Of a stretch of 64,000 bases of DNA, positions 45,546-57,711 are shown piece by piece (position 1 is the first letter of the stretch; each line of letters opens with the position of its first letter). A model generated the notes under the pieces. The model did not search any database and was not told where the DNA came from. It worked only from the letters and a program-made list of their open reading frames with translations. Location of the stretch: positions 496,001-560,000 of the forward strand of contig MU004197.1 of NCBI GenBank assembly GCA_010093605.1, read 5' to 3'. Both the position numbers and the translations under genes were made by a program. Origin of the DNA: Lophium mytilinum (taxonomy: Eukaryota > Ascomycota > Dothideomycetes > Mytilinidiales > Mytilinidiaceae).

Positions 45546-48500
45546 ATGGCTTCTGCGTCCAAGTCTGTTTCTCTTCTCACCTGTCCCATGTGTCAATATT
45601 CCGTGCTTCCGTCGGATAGCTATGTCCTGGAACTGCATTTCGAGCAAGAACATACGCCGGATTCGCCGTTCAGGATCCAAGAAGGGGATGATGAAGATGT
45701 GACGGGTGAGAGAAGCCTTCCGCCACTACCGCCGCGGCCTCCTCCCAAACCCTCGCGCTCTCCTCTCCACGAGCCATCGATGGCGGAAGGCAGCACGAAC
45801 GACAACGACACTTCCTCGGATGATGACGATGATGACAACACGGTGCTCTGCCCCGAGTCCTCCTGCGGCGAGACGGTCCTCCTCGCCGAGCTGAACGAGC
45901 ACCTCGACTTGCACCAAGCAGAACGGCTGACACTCGATGCGGACGCCGACGACCATCACCATTCACAGCATCCACATTCACAGTCACATTCACATTCGCC
46001 ATCAACAACTTCATCATCCACCATGCAGACATTAACCGAAGAACCCGCACCCTCATTCCTAGAGCAGAATTTCAACACCGCGGCTGTCCCGGATGCTCTC
46101 CGCCATAGCGGCGGCAAGGCAGCTGCTGGCGGCGGGCAGCAGAAGCCGAAGGGTGCGAAGATTAAGCGGAAGAGGGGGAATTCGTCGGCGAGTGAGAAGA
46201 GTACGCTTAGCCGGAGTATCTTGAGCTTTAACCCGTTTTCGTTGAAGAATTTGACAAAGGAGCGGAGGGGACCGCCGGGTGGGGTGAGGTTGGGGGTATG
46301 TCTTCCCTACTTTGATCTTCATGGTTCATTGTTCATCATCTGTCTATACTATCACGTCGTCATCTCTTGAGGTGGCTTTGCTAATTGTTCATCAGAAAGC
46401 CGAATTGGGCCCTTTCGCCTGGGAGGAAAAGATGCCGAAATGGCTTCACCGCCAACTCGAACAAGGCCCCAGGATCTCTTTGGTTAACCGCATCGGCCGT
46501 GATGGCCGTCTCGTCCGTCAAGAAGAAGTCCAGAATGAAACTCCAGGCCTCATTCCTATCCTTGCTCAGCTATCCGCGGTCGACAGGACAGTTCAAGCCG
46601 CTTACTACTGTCACCCTGCCATTCTACACATCGGCAAGACGCCTAATGAGGGTGGCTTCTGCGGGTACCGTAATATCCAAATGCTGGTCTCGTATATCCA
46701 GGGCGCACGAGCTCAGGGTTATGACGAGTTCACCGGACGCACGCCTGGTATCCTCAAGTTGCAGGATTTGATCGAGCTGGCGTGGGATAAGGGTATCAAT
46801 GATATCGGCAGAGCGCAGACGGGTGGCATCAGGGATACTAGGAAGTATATTGGCACTCCAGAGGTATGTGCTCGATCCGTCTCCTCATGATCGCGACTGA
46901 CTTCGTTGTTCCTCAAGGCACAAGCACTCCTCCTCAGTTCCCAAATCGACTGCGCCGTCGACGTCTTCAGCGATTCCCCCGATGGCCGTCTCATGGCTCA
47001 CGAGCAGCTCTTCAACGCCGTGGAGAAGTACTTCCAGCAAGCCGCCATTCCGGACGACCGCTCCAATGTTTTCAAGACGCTGCTTCCGCCTATCTATTTG
47101 CAGCAGCCGGGGCACTCACTGACGATCGTGGGCTTCGAGAGACGCAAAGACGGATCGTGTAATCTTATTATCTTCGATCCGATGTTCCATACTAGCCCGA
47201 GTATGCATAGGTTAAAGGGCCGGAGGAATATCAGGACGCCAAGGCCAGAGGTGTTACACGCGTATCGTCGAGGGGCGAGGCAGTTAAAGAAGCATGCAGC
47301 TTTCGAGATTCTGATGTGAGTCCATCAGCTGTTTCGCATTCTTTCGGTAGCTAATCTTGGTTTCTCTCTAGGTTGACTGCGCATCCACCATTGTTCCCGG
47401 CTTGGGATGTATGAGATGCTCTGTCCCAAAGCCTTCTCAGCCTTTGCACTTTCAGCGATCTTAGACTATATGATACCCAGATCATACCATTTATCAACGC
47501 ATACATGCGCTCGACAACAATCAGATCTCTTTCTTCACCATTTGCTAAACGTTTTGTGAACGACAGGTACTCAACCAGTTCCCAGACTGCCGCTACCTCT
47601 ACGTCTTCTTCCGCTCGCGCACGCTCGGATACGACGTGTACCCTGAAGACCACTTCCTGCGCAACTTCCCATGGCAGAACTACGGCGGTCTTTTCATTGT
47701 GGACGACTCCCGGTTTGCTCGCGCCGAGACTATGAACCCACTCACCGCCGCTGCCCTCCGCCGTCTCACGTCTGAAGGCTCTGCCGTCTCGAGTTTCAAA
47801 GATAGTGGATATGGTTCTGCCAACTCTACCGCTGATACCATGGCGTCCCGTGCCATGGCCCGCATTGCTAGTCTTTCAATTCAAAGCGCAGTCCAGAGCC
47901 GCAGAGTGAGCGCAATGGGCCCTCTCGATGGTGGCATTACGGCTCCTCCCAGCGTCGGTCTCAACGAGGTCGATCCTATGCACAACTACATGAGCATGTA
48001 TGCTGCGGGTAAATCGGCCAGTCTGTTCCCTGCGGCGAGATTCCATCCAGGATATCTCGAGCCTAATAGCCCTACGCCCGATGCGAAGTGCTTCTTTCCT
48101 AGCCCTCAGTCTTCTAATAAGACTGGGTCATCGGCGGCACTGCACGGAACCACCCAGTATGCCAGCAAGAGTAACCTTTTAACAACACAGTACAGCAGCC
48201 CTATGAGCTTTGACAAAAGTGAAACAACCCTCCCTTCTTTCGGCGACCTGATCGGATTCCCTCACAACCGCTTCAGCAACCAAGTCGGAGTCTTGCCTAC
48301 ATTCTTCTCCAACGAGACGACACCAGCATCTCCACCGAAGTCTTCGTCCGACGACCAGAGCCCTCTGAGTCCGCGCACCGCTATGTGGAACGCGAAAACG
48401 CGCCAAGAGGTCTTCCAAGGCCTCACGCACAACCCAACCCGCCACGGCCCCGCGCCGCCATCCCATCTCCAGCCCGGCACCGCGAAACCATACAAACCCC

Positions 48501-49177
48501 TACAATTCCTCCTCGGCCAGCCCCATCTCGACCTAGACGCCATCCCCACCGTCTCGCAGACCCGGCAAACCTGGCCCGTCTCACCGCCCCATATCCCACT
48601 ACAACCTTCAACTCTGTATTCCGCTACCACGCCCTCCCCGCCTCGCGTCGCCGACCCAGCCGCGGCCGTAACCCCCACCTACCCTAACCCAGCTTATCCC
48701 TCCACTCCCCCCGGCCAGGGTGCGCAGACCCAGTACCACCTCCCCACCGGCATCGAAACCCTCTCCTCCTCCCCCTTCTCCGGCTCCGACGCCCCGACCC
48801 TCATCTCCTTCACCAGCTTCCGCAGCGCGGACAACGGCCTGCTGGCTGTCGCCCCGCTCAGCGAGGCGCTGGTCGCGGAATACCGGTTCTGGCAGGCGTG
48901 CGGGCGGCGCGCGTGTCCCTTTGGGTGTGCGGGTGGGGAGAAGGGGGAGTGGGAGGCGAAGGGGAGGCTGTTTAGGGATGAGGAGGTTGTGAGGGAGGAG
49001 GTGGTTGTTGAAGAAGAGGAGGCGGGTGAGCAGGGGTTTGATGGAACGAGGGAGTGGGAGAGGGTGAGGGTGGAGTATATGGGCACGGAGATGAGGGGGG
49101 ATCAGACGGGAGCGGGGGAGTGGGAGGCGCGGAGGCTGTTTAGGGGGGGGAGTGAGGCGGGGGGGTTATACGGCTGA
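45546..49177 (+). CDS. ZUP1/UFSP-like C78 deubiquitinase with long C-terminal extension
   Basis: Five exons: 45546-46295, 46396-46863, 46918-47315, 47372-47408 and 47567-49177; 1,087 residues. Cysteine peptidase of family C78 (ZUFSP/ZUP1, Mug105 in fission yeast), expected to cleave ubiquitin chains in genome maintenance. Two C2H2-like fingers (CPMC..H..H near 13; CPESSC..H..H near 100) precede a basic linker and the catalytic domain. Catalytic features are Cys in GGFCGYRNIQML, His in QPGHSLTIVGFE and Asp in IFDPMFH. The fourth intron (158 nt, CTAAAC branch) joins PPLFPAWD in frame to VLNQFPDCRYLYVFFRS; without it the protein stops at 47414. The remaining ~480 residues are Ser/Pro-rich and disordered, ending in an acidic and Gly-rich tail. 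A two-gene alternative is possible. Confidence 0.82.
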
Positions 49178-49330
49178 CGAGTGCCGAGGAGGCGTTTCCT
49201 TTGCGTTTGGTTTAGGGTGGGGGTTTTGGGTTGGTTTCGGTTGGGTAGGGAAAGGTAGCGTGAGGGGTGGGTTCAGTTCATTAGTCTTTTCCTTTTTTTG
49301 AAGGTTTTCGAGGTTGACGGTGAGGGTTGA

Positions 49331-50007
49331 GGTGATGTGTGGGATTTTAATATCTTACTTCCTGGGTCTTGACTTCGCCGTTCTCGCTGGTAAGCTTTCT
49401 GGGCGTCTTTTCCGATGCCGACAAGTCTGAGCTCTACCTTCATCTCTTCTACTCAAAGCCCACGCGCTGGGCTTGTTCTTTCTTTCTTCACTTAACCGTC
49501 TCTAGCCTTGCCACCGGGAAACAAACGACAGAAACAGCACCGCTCTCAGAAAGCCCGCGCAATCTCCAGTTCGCGACCTGCCACGGCTTCGATCACCGCT
49601 GCGAGGGCGCGTTCCCATGCCATACGTGCATGAATAAAAGTGAAGGGGACAAGTGCCGATGTGACATCTCCAAAGAGCATGAGAAGTTAGCGAGGGGAAG
49701 CGAGCGTACGGTTGCTGAGATGGCAACTGTGGTGCCGCTTCTGAAGAGCTCAGGTTTAGGTCGGACGAGAGTATCAAGGATGCTGGTTTCAATAGAACTG
49801 CTACTTGCTAGAAAGGTGAAAGCGGTTGAAAAGGTGAAGGGTAAAAAGCGCGTCAAGCGGGATGGCTATGAGATGAGGAAGGCTGCCGAAGATGTTGAGA
49901 AGAGGGCTAATGATGAGGCGACGGATGTGGATAAGCTGGCTTCGCGGAAGCAGAGGAAGGGGGATGCGTTCAAATTGGCGGGGATAAGGGGCTTTGGCGC
50001 TATGTAG
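49331..50007 (+). pseudogene. decayed Zn2Cys6/CCCH family copy
   Basis: The + frame contains TCHGFDHRCEG, PCHTC, C and CRCDISKEHEKLARGSERT, which aligns with CCKLGRDCDG ... CKQHRKLANGSREF of paralog E. The first Cys of the Zn2Cys6 pattern is gone (FATC instead of CxxC) and no CCCH finger or GYG motif follows. The frame has no ATG upstream of the fingers. A GTAAGC...CTTAAC..CTCTAG intron-like stretch lies in front, but joining it does not lead to the Cys frame. The remainder is Lys/Arg/Glu-rich. I read it as a degenerate family member inside the conserved block. Confidence 0.5.
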
Positions 50008-51382
50008 GCACGGAACGACTTTTAAAGTTATGGACACGGATCGGTTGCTGGAGAGCTTTACGGGCATGTGCGTGGAAGCAACCGCCTTTGGAGGATTCCT
50101 GTTATAGAGGGGTTCCTGATACGGAAGAGTCTTAGCTTAGCGATGTGGCGTGGTCTCGGGAAGCTCTACTAGCCGTGATATCGGCGACAATTTCCTTCCA
50201 TTCTGCGTCAACTACCCTGGCGAAGCTGGCAAAAGCTACAACGTTGCTGTGCCAGTGTATGGGCACTTGACGATATTGTTTTACACTAAGCGTTAGAGAG
50301 TCTTTGACAGATCTACCTTTCCGGGCCTAACGATGGAGACATTGGAAGATCTGTTCCACGCTCCAATGATGGGCATGCACATGCACGTAGAGCACTCAAG
50401 CCTCCATAGTGGGGGATCCGGAATACTTAATCTAGATGAGCGAAATGGACATCATTGCCGCCGAAAACAACTGCATACAAGATTGACCGGTGCCATCCTG
50501 GCCCCTGCCGCAATGACCTAGATGCTGGTACGGCTTGACTGCGTTAGACTATACATCCCCAAGCGCCAGGTCTGTTAAGTGATGTCTCGTGGTATCACGA
50601 TCTATCACGAGGAGTCCGGCTGCGCGCCTTCGAATCAAACTTTCTATGTACATACCAGCGGTGCGTCAATGGTTGATATAAGTATGTCATAATGATAATG
50701 CATAGGTTCACCACTAAGCGCGGATGGCGTCCATCAGCTCCAGTCGTCGCTATACCCCTCCAGCTCTTATGAAGAACGCACATCATCACTGGTCACTGAC
50801 GGTAATCTGCATCATATCGTGGGCGCACAACACCTCCCAACCATATATCCACCCAGTCTCCGTTTTGAACCACCACACCATGGAAACGCCTTCATCTCTT
50901 TTGACCCCGTGCCACCAAATCCTCCAGTCCCACAAAACCATGGGGAGAAACTTAGCTCGATATCTTGAACCCCACAGAGGTGCGGTGTTCGCTGCGCTGA
51001 TTGCAGCCGGGGGAGTCAGAGGAGAGGTTCATATACCCGGTTGATGGGGGTGGCACGTGGGCGGCACGGGGTGAACGTGATGGAATGGGAGGGGTCACGT
51101 TGGTTAGCCTTCATAGGTTTGTGCGGCATTGTTTGTCCGTAGAACTGGTGGAGGTATCACGACCCGTGTTGAGATGTCTGGGGTAAGGCTGACTTGATCG
51201 CCCTGCCCAAAACCTAAGCATCAGTAGAGCAGCCCCCAATATCAATATGGTCCTGTGAGCGCGTGCAGTGCACTTTCGAATTGCGAAGAGTTGCTCATTC
51301 GTCTTTTCAATCCTACCAATCATTGGTACAAGCTAAATCGGGGGTATATATACCTACTCCATCTCCGCCTTCAGCTCTCTGA
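50008..51382. other. intergenic, no supported gene
   Basis: Nothing I can defend on either strand; only short frames without domains. Confidence 0.45.
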
Positions 51383-53347
51383 CTACGGAGCCGGCACGCT
51401 CGAACTCAGCGTAGCGACCGTCGAGCTCGCAGCAGCAGACGACGTAGCAGCCGATGCCACCACCCCCTTAAGCGCCACATCATCCAGCCACAGCCCCAGG
51501 AGATCACCCGGCGTAATCCCAACGCACGACAGCCGCATACTGAAATCAACCGTGCTGCTACTAAACTGCACGCCCGTCGCCGTCGTCTCAACCCAAACAT
51601 TCGCAGCAGCGCTCGCAGGCCTCCCGAGTGCCGTCCGCGCAAACTCGACCCCGTCCCCGAAGAAAACTAGCTGGCACGGGACGCCAGTGTTGGACGTGCG
51701 GTATTTGGGCCGTGCCCAGGCGCTGAAATCGTAGAGCATGTCCGGACACACGCTGATGGTCTGGTCGACCCAGATCCAGTCGCCGGGGCTGCCGGCGGAG
51801 TACACTGCTTCGTTTAGGCCGCTGTGCTGGGGCAGGGCGGAGTTAGCGCCCGAGTTTGTGGAGAAGCTGCCGTAGCCGGAGATGTGCCAGTGGTCGAGGT
51901 AGTCTTCGAAACCGCCGTTTAGGATGGGTGAGGTTGCTGTGCACGCGGGAGCTGTTGTTGGAGTGGTAGGAGAAGCGGCGGTTGGCGACGAGTCGCTTGT
52001 TAAAGACTCAGTAGTTGATGCAACCTCGGATGTTGTGCTGGATTCGGGTGTGCTACTTGTTTCGGATTCGACAGTGGACGTAGGAGAAGCCGATTCGGGC
52101 TCCGTGGAGCTGCCGGACGAGGAGGCGCTACTTGTTTGAGAATCTGCAGAAGATGTCGAAGAAATCGACCCAGATTCAATAAGGCTGCTAGACAAGGAGC
52201 TTGCGATGGTTGAGGTAGTCTGGCTAGCTTCGGGAATACTAATCGTAGATGATGGTACAGTTGTAAAGACTTTGGACTCTGAAGCGGTGCTTGATTGCAA
52301 TGCGGATGTTGAAGACGACGAGATGAACCCAGAAGTCGTGCTTGAGAGAACGACGCTAGGCGAAGAGCGGGATGAGCTCATGTAAGCCCGAGTTGAAGCA
52401 GTCGATTGAGAAGAGCGAGACGTGGAAGTGCGAGCTGTTGACCGCATGGACGAACCCGATACAGGCTTCGAAGCACTTGAGGACTTGCATGGGGCTGACG
52501 AGCTGGATTTGGCGGTTGTGCTGGAAACTTTCTTGGTTAGGGAGGAGCTACATATAGTGCTGGAGACGACCTTGGAGCTGGATTTAATGCTAGACTTCGC
52601 GCTGGATATTGGCTCTGGTTTCGGTGCCTTCTTGGTATATCCTAAAAGCTGTTAGGCAACATCAGGGCGTCTAAATCGGTGAGCGCCTACCATTCGACCC
52701 GGTGATGACGATGTGGAAGCCTTGCACCCAGTGGCCCTTGTCCTTGACCTGACTAGCACAGACCTGTGTGAAGAAAGCATCAGTAAGACGGAACGGTGCC
52801 ACACTCGGTATTGACGTCTTTACGTACGGGAGCTCCCCAAAGTGTACATTTATAGTTCGTGGTCGAGGGGGGGTTGGGACATTTAGAAGCCTTTGGTTCT
52901 AGGGAGGGATCTCTTTCAATAAAGCTAGAACCTTGTTAGGAAACGTATATAGCTAGCATTGCGATTACGCACATATTGAAACCTTCGCAACCCTTCATAG
53001 CATTACACAGCGAGGCACAATTTCCAGCGCTATAGCTGGTCAAGATGTGGGAGCCAAGGTAACGAGAGGCCGACACAGAGCCTTTCTCTGCCCGGAACAC
53101 TCGAGAATATCCAACTGGAGTATGCGCAGAGGAAGATAATGCCTGAAGATAGATAAGCAGTGGTTCTAGAGAAGGGCTTAGAGAGTGCGCTTGCCTTAAG
53201 CGCGGAAAGAGCATAAAAGTCGCCCACGGTATCATGTCTAGGTTTTGGCCCATGACCGGCCGGAAGAGCTTTACATGCTGTATCATAAGACGTAGGGATC
53301 GCAGAAACAAGACTCGCAATAGCAGATACCCAAATGAGGGTCAGCAT
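51383..53347 (-). CDS. secreted PAN-like / CenC-type carbohydrate-binding protein
   Basis: Five exons: 53347-53195, 53142-52973, 52924-52828, 52763-52691 and 52641-51383; 583 residues. A signal peptide (MLTLIWVSAIASLVSA) leads into a PAN/apple-like domain (CASLCNAMKGCEGFN, then ERDPSLEP, KCTLWGAP, GFHIVITGSNG). A long Ser/Thr-rich stalk follows, expected to be O-glycosylated. A CenC/CBM4_9-like domain (ILNGGFEDYLDHW to LWLDDVALKG) ends in a Ser/Ala tail. It probably acts at the cell wall or in the extracellular matrix binding glycans. Intron 1 uses a GC-AG pair (AAG|GCAAGC); the others are GT-AG with CTAAC/CTAACA branches. No GPI-type hydrophobic tail is evident. Confidence 0.8.
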
Positions 53348-54713
53348 CGTCACGGCAGAATTAATAGAAATGACGAGGTGCTCGGGTAAAACGAGTGTCG
53401 GCAGACAGAACCAAATCAACGAGTGGATGCGCTCTATTGAAAAAACGCGACAGAGTGAGGTTGAAGGCAGAATTCCGCAAAGTGCAAAGATGGGCGGCAA
53501 GCATCTGATCATATGTCAAAGCTCGATCTCATCCGCAGCCAGCCACGAGGTCGGGGCAGAGCCCAGCACGGCGTCGCCGCGGCTCCAAGGGGCACCAAGC
53601 CTGAATTGGGTTGAAGGGGATCCGAAAGCGGTATAGTATTGATCTAGACGGGAGCATTTCTGTCCGAGCTTCTCTTGGTGTTTAGCGATGTGTTTGTGAG
53701 ATTCAGACGCGTGCCCAGGCCTGAGTGGCATGCTTGTCGCGAAGCTGTCGAGTCATCGTCAAGTGCAAGACAACTTTAGTGTGATACAGTTGCATTATTT
53801 GGAGCTAAAGCTGTTCTTCAAGATCAGAGAAAATGAAGGCGTTACACAGCGTCGACGTTGATGTTTTGAGAGAGGGGCGCTTGGCATTATTAGAGAGGCT
53901 CTAGTGCACGACGCCACAAAGCCACGTCGCTTATCCTTTCTGCTTTGTCGAGCCACTACCTAGGTAGATCTAGCGTCAGGGGAACAGCGTGGCGGTCCAG
54001 ACCAGCGCTATTCTTGGCTGGATGAAAAGTCTCACTACGGCTGCACACACCCTGGAGAGCGAATCCAGCCAGCACAAGAGCAGTCCTTTGACGTACGATT
54101 CGACTAGTCGAGCCTCACCAGGACCAAAAGGGCGGCGTTACCATGTCCATCGCTCCGTGCTCTGTCAAAAAGCTTCGAGAAGGTGATCTTTAGGAGCAGC
54201 AGACCTCTCCATCGTCCAGTATTCAAGTGTTCGACGTCGGGGGTTCGTAAGAGGTGTGTTAAACGCAGCGGCGAGAATATCAGGTCAATCTTCATCACAC
54301 GATCGCGATAACAGTCCTCGTTTGGCATGTCCCTGCCGGCAAATTTGTGCCGTGAAACAATACGATTCTCTCAAACGCGCGCTTTTCATTCTCTGGACGC
54401 AGCCAAACGAGGAACGTCTTCAGGGTGACGTGTTGCTGGTCTTTCGGAAGATCATTTTGCCATTGCATCTTCATCATTTCATCCGTTGAGTATTCTTCTC
54501 CAAAGCAGAGCAGAGTGTTACAGGATTGGGGTCATTGTCCAGATCGAACCTGCCGTAAAACAATAACGAACATATTCATTTCAACGTCAATGGCTAACGG
54601 AAAAACGAGAGACTTTGGCGACAGCCTGTAGTAGATCGAAATACGTGACGACCGAAAAAGTAAGCAGTCCCGAAAGAAGGCCAACGCGCTACCACTTACA
54701 TGAGCACACTCAA
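53348..54713. other. intergenic with an unassigned minus-strand frame
   Basis: About 54295-54540 on the minus strand encodes an open stretch (EEYSTDEMMKMQW, then HVTLKTFLVWLRPENEKRAF) directly downstream of the dynamin-like gene. It might be a further exon of that gene or a separate small gene; I could not link it in frame. The rest is featureless. Confidence 0.35.
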
Positions 54714-57711
54714 TTATGTCTGTAAGCTTTCCAGTGTTAGATAGCAATCCTGCAAGTTATCCCGTTTGCGCTGCACAGCATCCCATTGCCTGCGCCGTTC
54801 ATCATGTTTCGGATCGTGCGTGACTTTATCGAACAGCTTCGCGTCTCGGATCCAGTCAGGGCTGAATTCCTCGTCAAGGGAGCGGAGCAGGTGGCGCTCC
54901 ACGACTTGGATGACGACGTTGTCAATGTAGCGATCGCGTGCAATCTGCCGTCAAAGAGATTAATACAACATGCCCTGGAGTAAAAGCCAGAGGAGCGGGC
55001 CATGGAAATACCAACCCTGTAATAAATCAGCATCTCCCGCATCATTTGCACCGCAGCTTCCTGTCGCTTCCCTTCTGGATCTCCAAGCCCAATCACCTTC
55101 GCCATTTGCTCATTGCTTTGCGGCGGAAACACTTTCTGGGCCTCAGCATCCTTGATCCTCTTCGCAAGCCTAACAGCGAATTTCTCCGAGGATTGCTGTA
55201 GAAACATCAAGTTCTCCGTAACGAGATCACACGTGCGATCTACTTCAAGCGCTGCCAGCTCAGCAGCTGCGTTTTTGATTCGTTCTTGTAGTCGCTTTTC
55301 CAAGACATGCTTTCAAAAATTCGTCGCGATATCAGGGAAGTCTTTACCCAGCTTTCGGTTGACGACTAGGAGTAAGAAATCTCTGCAATGCCTGTTCGCT
55401 AGCTTTAAATATTCGCGGGATAGCTCCACCCAGGGCTTGGAGTAGTGATGGAACAGTTTGGTCGTACGCTCTGGATCGAAATTCCCTGGTAATTCCGTTC
55501 CCACAGTCTCTTTCAGAAAGCGATGAAAGAAGTCTGCCCACGCAAAATTATCCGGCGGTTCCTCGTCAGGCGCGACTTTGTACTCTGATCTGTGCCCTTT
55601 TGCCTTCATCTGCGCATCGAAAGCAGCATTCCCGTCCCGAATACGAGAACGAAGGTAACGGGACGATTTTTCGTCTTCCCCTATGCCGAAGAAAGAGGGA
55701 TCGAGGCGATAGGTACCGAGGACGGCCTGGGATGTGGTTTTTGATATTTCGAGAAAGCGTTTCGAGAGAATACTGGCAAGCTTGGATGGATCGAGTAGGC
55801 CCAGCCCTAGGTGTTCCAGTTGAGCATCATAGTTTGCGAGCCTCGTTTCGATATCGGTACGGACGCTGTCGATTTGGTCAAGCGTATGTTTATATAGAAG
55901 TGTGCCAAGACGGGGGACTAGATTTCTCACGCCCCACTGATCGGTCTGGTATAACGCATGCCAGTTGTTTGTCTTGCCTGCGTTTTCGCCACTATCTTCA
56001 GACCAGACCTCGTCGCGGAAAAAGTTCTCTTCATTTGCGTCGCGCTCTGCAGATGAGGTTCCGGCCTGTGTTTTTTGATTGCTGCGATTGACGAGAACGT
56101 GACACCCTTTTCCGAACTTGAAAAAAGCGTCGTCGGACTGTCGGGCGAGCTTAAACCAGTCTGCCTCACTCTTTCCTCCAGCGTCGATGCGGTCAGGTTT
56201 GGTGATAACCCCAAAGGTGCGTCGGCCTTCTGGATCCACTCGGCGCGCCTTTTCGAGGATACCATGATCCTTTTAGATTGTTAGCTTAGCCAAAAGGGTC
56301 CTAACCTGGCAGGATTTACCTGAAAGTCAACATTTGAATTAACTACCGGCAGTATTACAGACATTTCATCCCTTATGTACTTGTCTGTAATTGACTCTAC
56401 GATGCGGATATCGTCTGCATTTCCTTGCACTGCTTTACCAGGGTTCACAGGAATCAGTCCTGGCAAATCCACAAGCGTGAGGCGAGGGCATCTCGGACCC
56501 CGAATCTCAACACAGAGCACGTCTCCAGCAAAGCGTGGTTGGTTCATGGAACTGCTGTCGTTGAAACCCATTGCATCGGATGCAAGTTTGACAAGTCTGT
56601 CGAAATTATGAGGACCCGATGTGCCTCTGAATCGTTTAAGAACTGTCTGTTCACTTTCAGTACGTGAAACATCCGGAGATATCTTGGCTGTGATAGCAAT
56701 CTTTACTAGCGTGTGATCGGTGATCAAACGAATCCTATAGACCTTGATTAGTACCATGTTCGTGGACACATGCTGATATTGCAAGCTGCTTTACGCAACG
56801 ACACTCCGTATGAAGGATGCTTTGGGGTAATTTGTGGAGTAGACAATCGGTACTCCTTGTTCAACACCACAGTCATATACTTATTCTAGCTGTATTTACT
56901 CGGTCACAAATCGCGTACATGTGCCATCGCCACGTGGGAAGGAGACGTGAGTAATAGCTTCCATTACCGAGCTTTTTCCGGAGGACTGCTTTCCACAGAC
57001 CACTAGTTGAGGTAGCTTGAGCTCTTTCCGGAGGTCGTGATCTCGGATCGCGTCGACAACGTCAAGAAACTGTATCTCCCTAGGATCTTGGAATGACCAG
57101 AGGCCAATAACATCTTCCCATTCATCAGGCTCGGTCCCCTCCGAATTCAAAGGACGAGACTCGTGCGCGGTGAGTTCGACGGGTCTTGAAGCGGGTTGAC
57201 TTGGAGTTGCAGGTGACTTGGGGGAGTTGATCGTCGGTGCGGGACTTGGAAGACAATTCCTAGATGTACTCGGCATCTTTTCTGCGTCGGGAGTCCTACT
57301 TCCAGGGGTAAGGGCAGGGCTGGGCGGCCGATGGAGGGAAGTCATATCCGCAGTATTTTCTCTTCGGGGCTGCGAAGCCGGATTTGATAGTGCAGATTCG
57401 GGATGGTAATGTAGAATCTCCTGTCGAACGTCACTATCGTTAGGATAGTCCGTCCTTTGGGGCCTGGAAATCGAGGAAGATGCTGCGGTGGACGAAGATT
57501 GATGACGCCTGTTATCGGAAATATCTTCGATCGGGAAAGATGGTGCTTCTCGAACTATTTGTTGTGGTGGGATGGAAGCTTGCCTTGCAGGTGGTTCCAC
57601 CCAGTTGCCTGGGGCCTGACTACTGGCCGACGCTGAATAGGGGGGTATGGTGAGATGATCGTAGTACTGGTCACGTGACTTTCGATGTTTTTTGCCCAGC
57701 AATGCGCTCAT
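54714..57711 (-). pseudogene. dynamin-like GTPase with an in-frame stop
   Basis: Four exons: 57711-56900, 56734-56320, 56269-55016 and 54944-54714, giving 903 codons with one internal TGA at 55315-55313. A disordered Ser/Pro N-terminus (about 200 residues) precedes a complete GTPase domain: G1 GKQSSGKSS, G3 DLPGLIPVN, G4 TKPDRID and G5 LVNRS. The middle/stalk and the GED-like region (ERHLLRSLDEEFSPD) follow. It resembles the large fungal dynamin/Mx-like paralogs rather than Vps1 or Dnm1. The TGA falls in the stalk (after DIATNF) and the same frame continues with good family sequence. The gene is therefore recently inactivated, read through, or affected by a base error. CGA-to-TGA would fit a single C-to-T change. 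No short intron removes it convincingly. Confidence 0.8.

Noticed and set aside
49390-49505. Intron joining an upstream ATG to the 49.4 kb Cys-rich frame
   Set aside because: Good splice-like signals, but the join leads into a different frame from the Cys-rich sequence.
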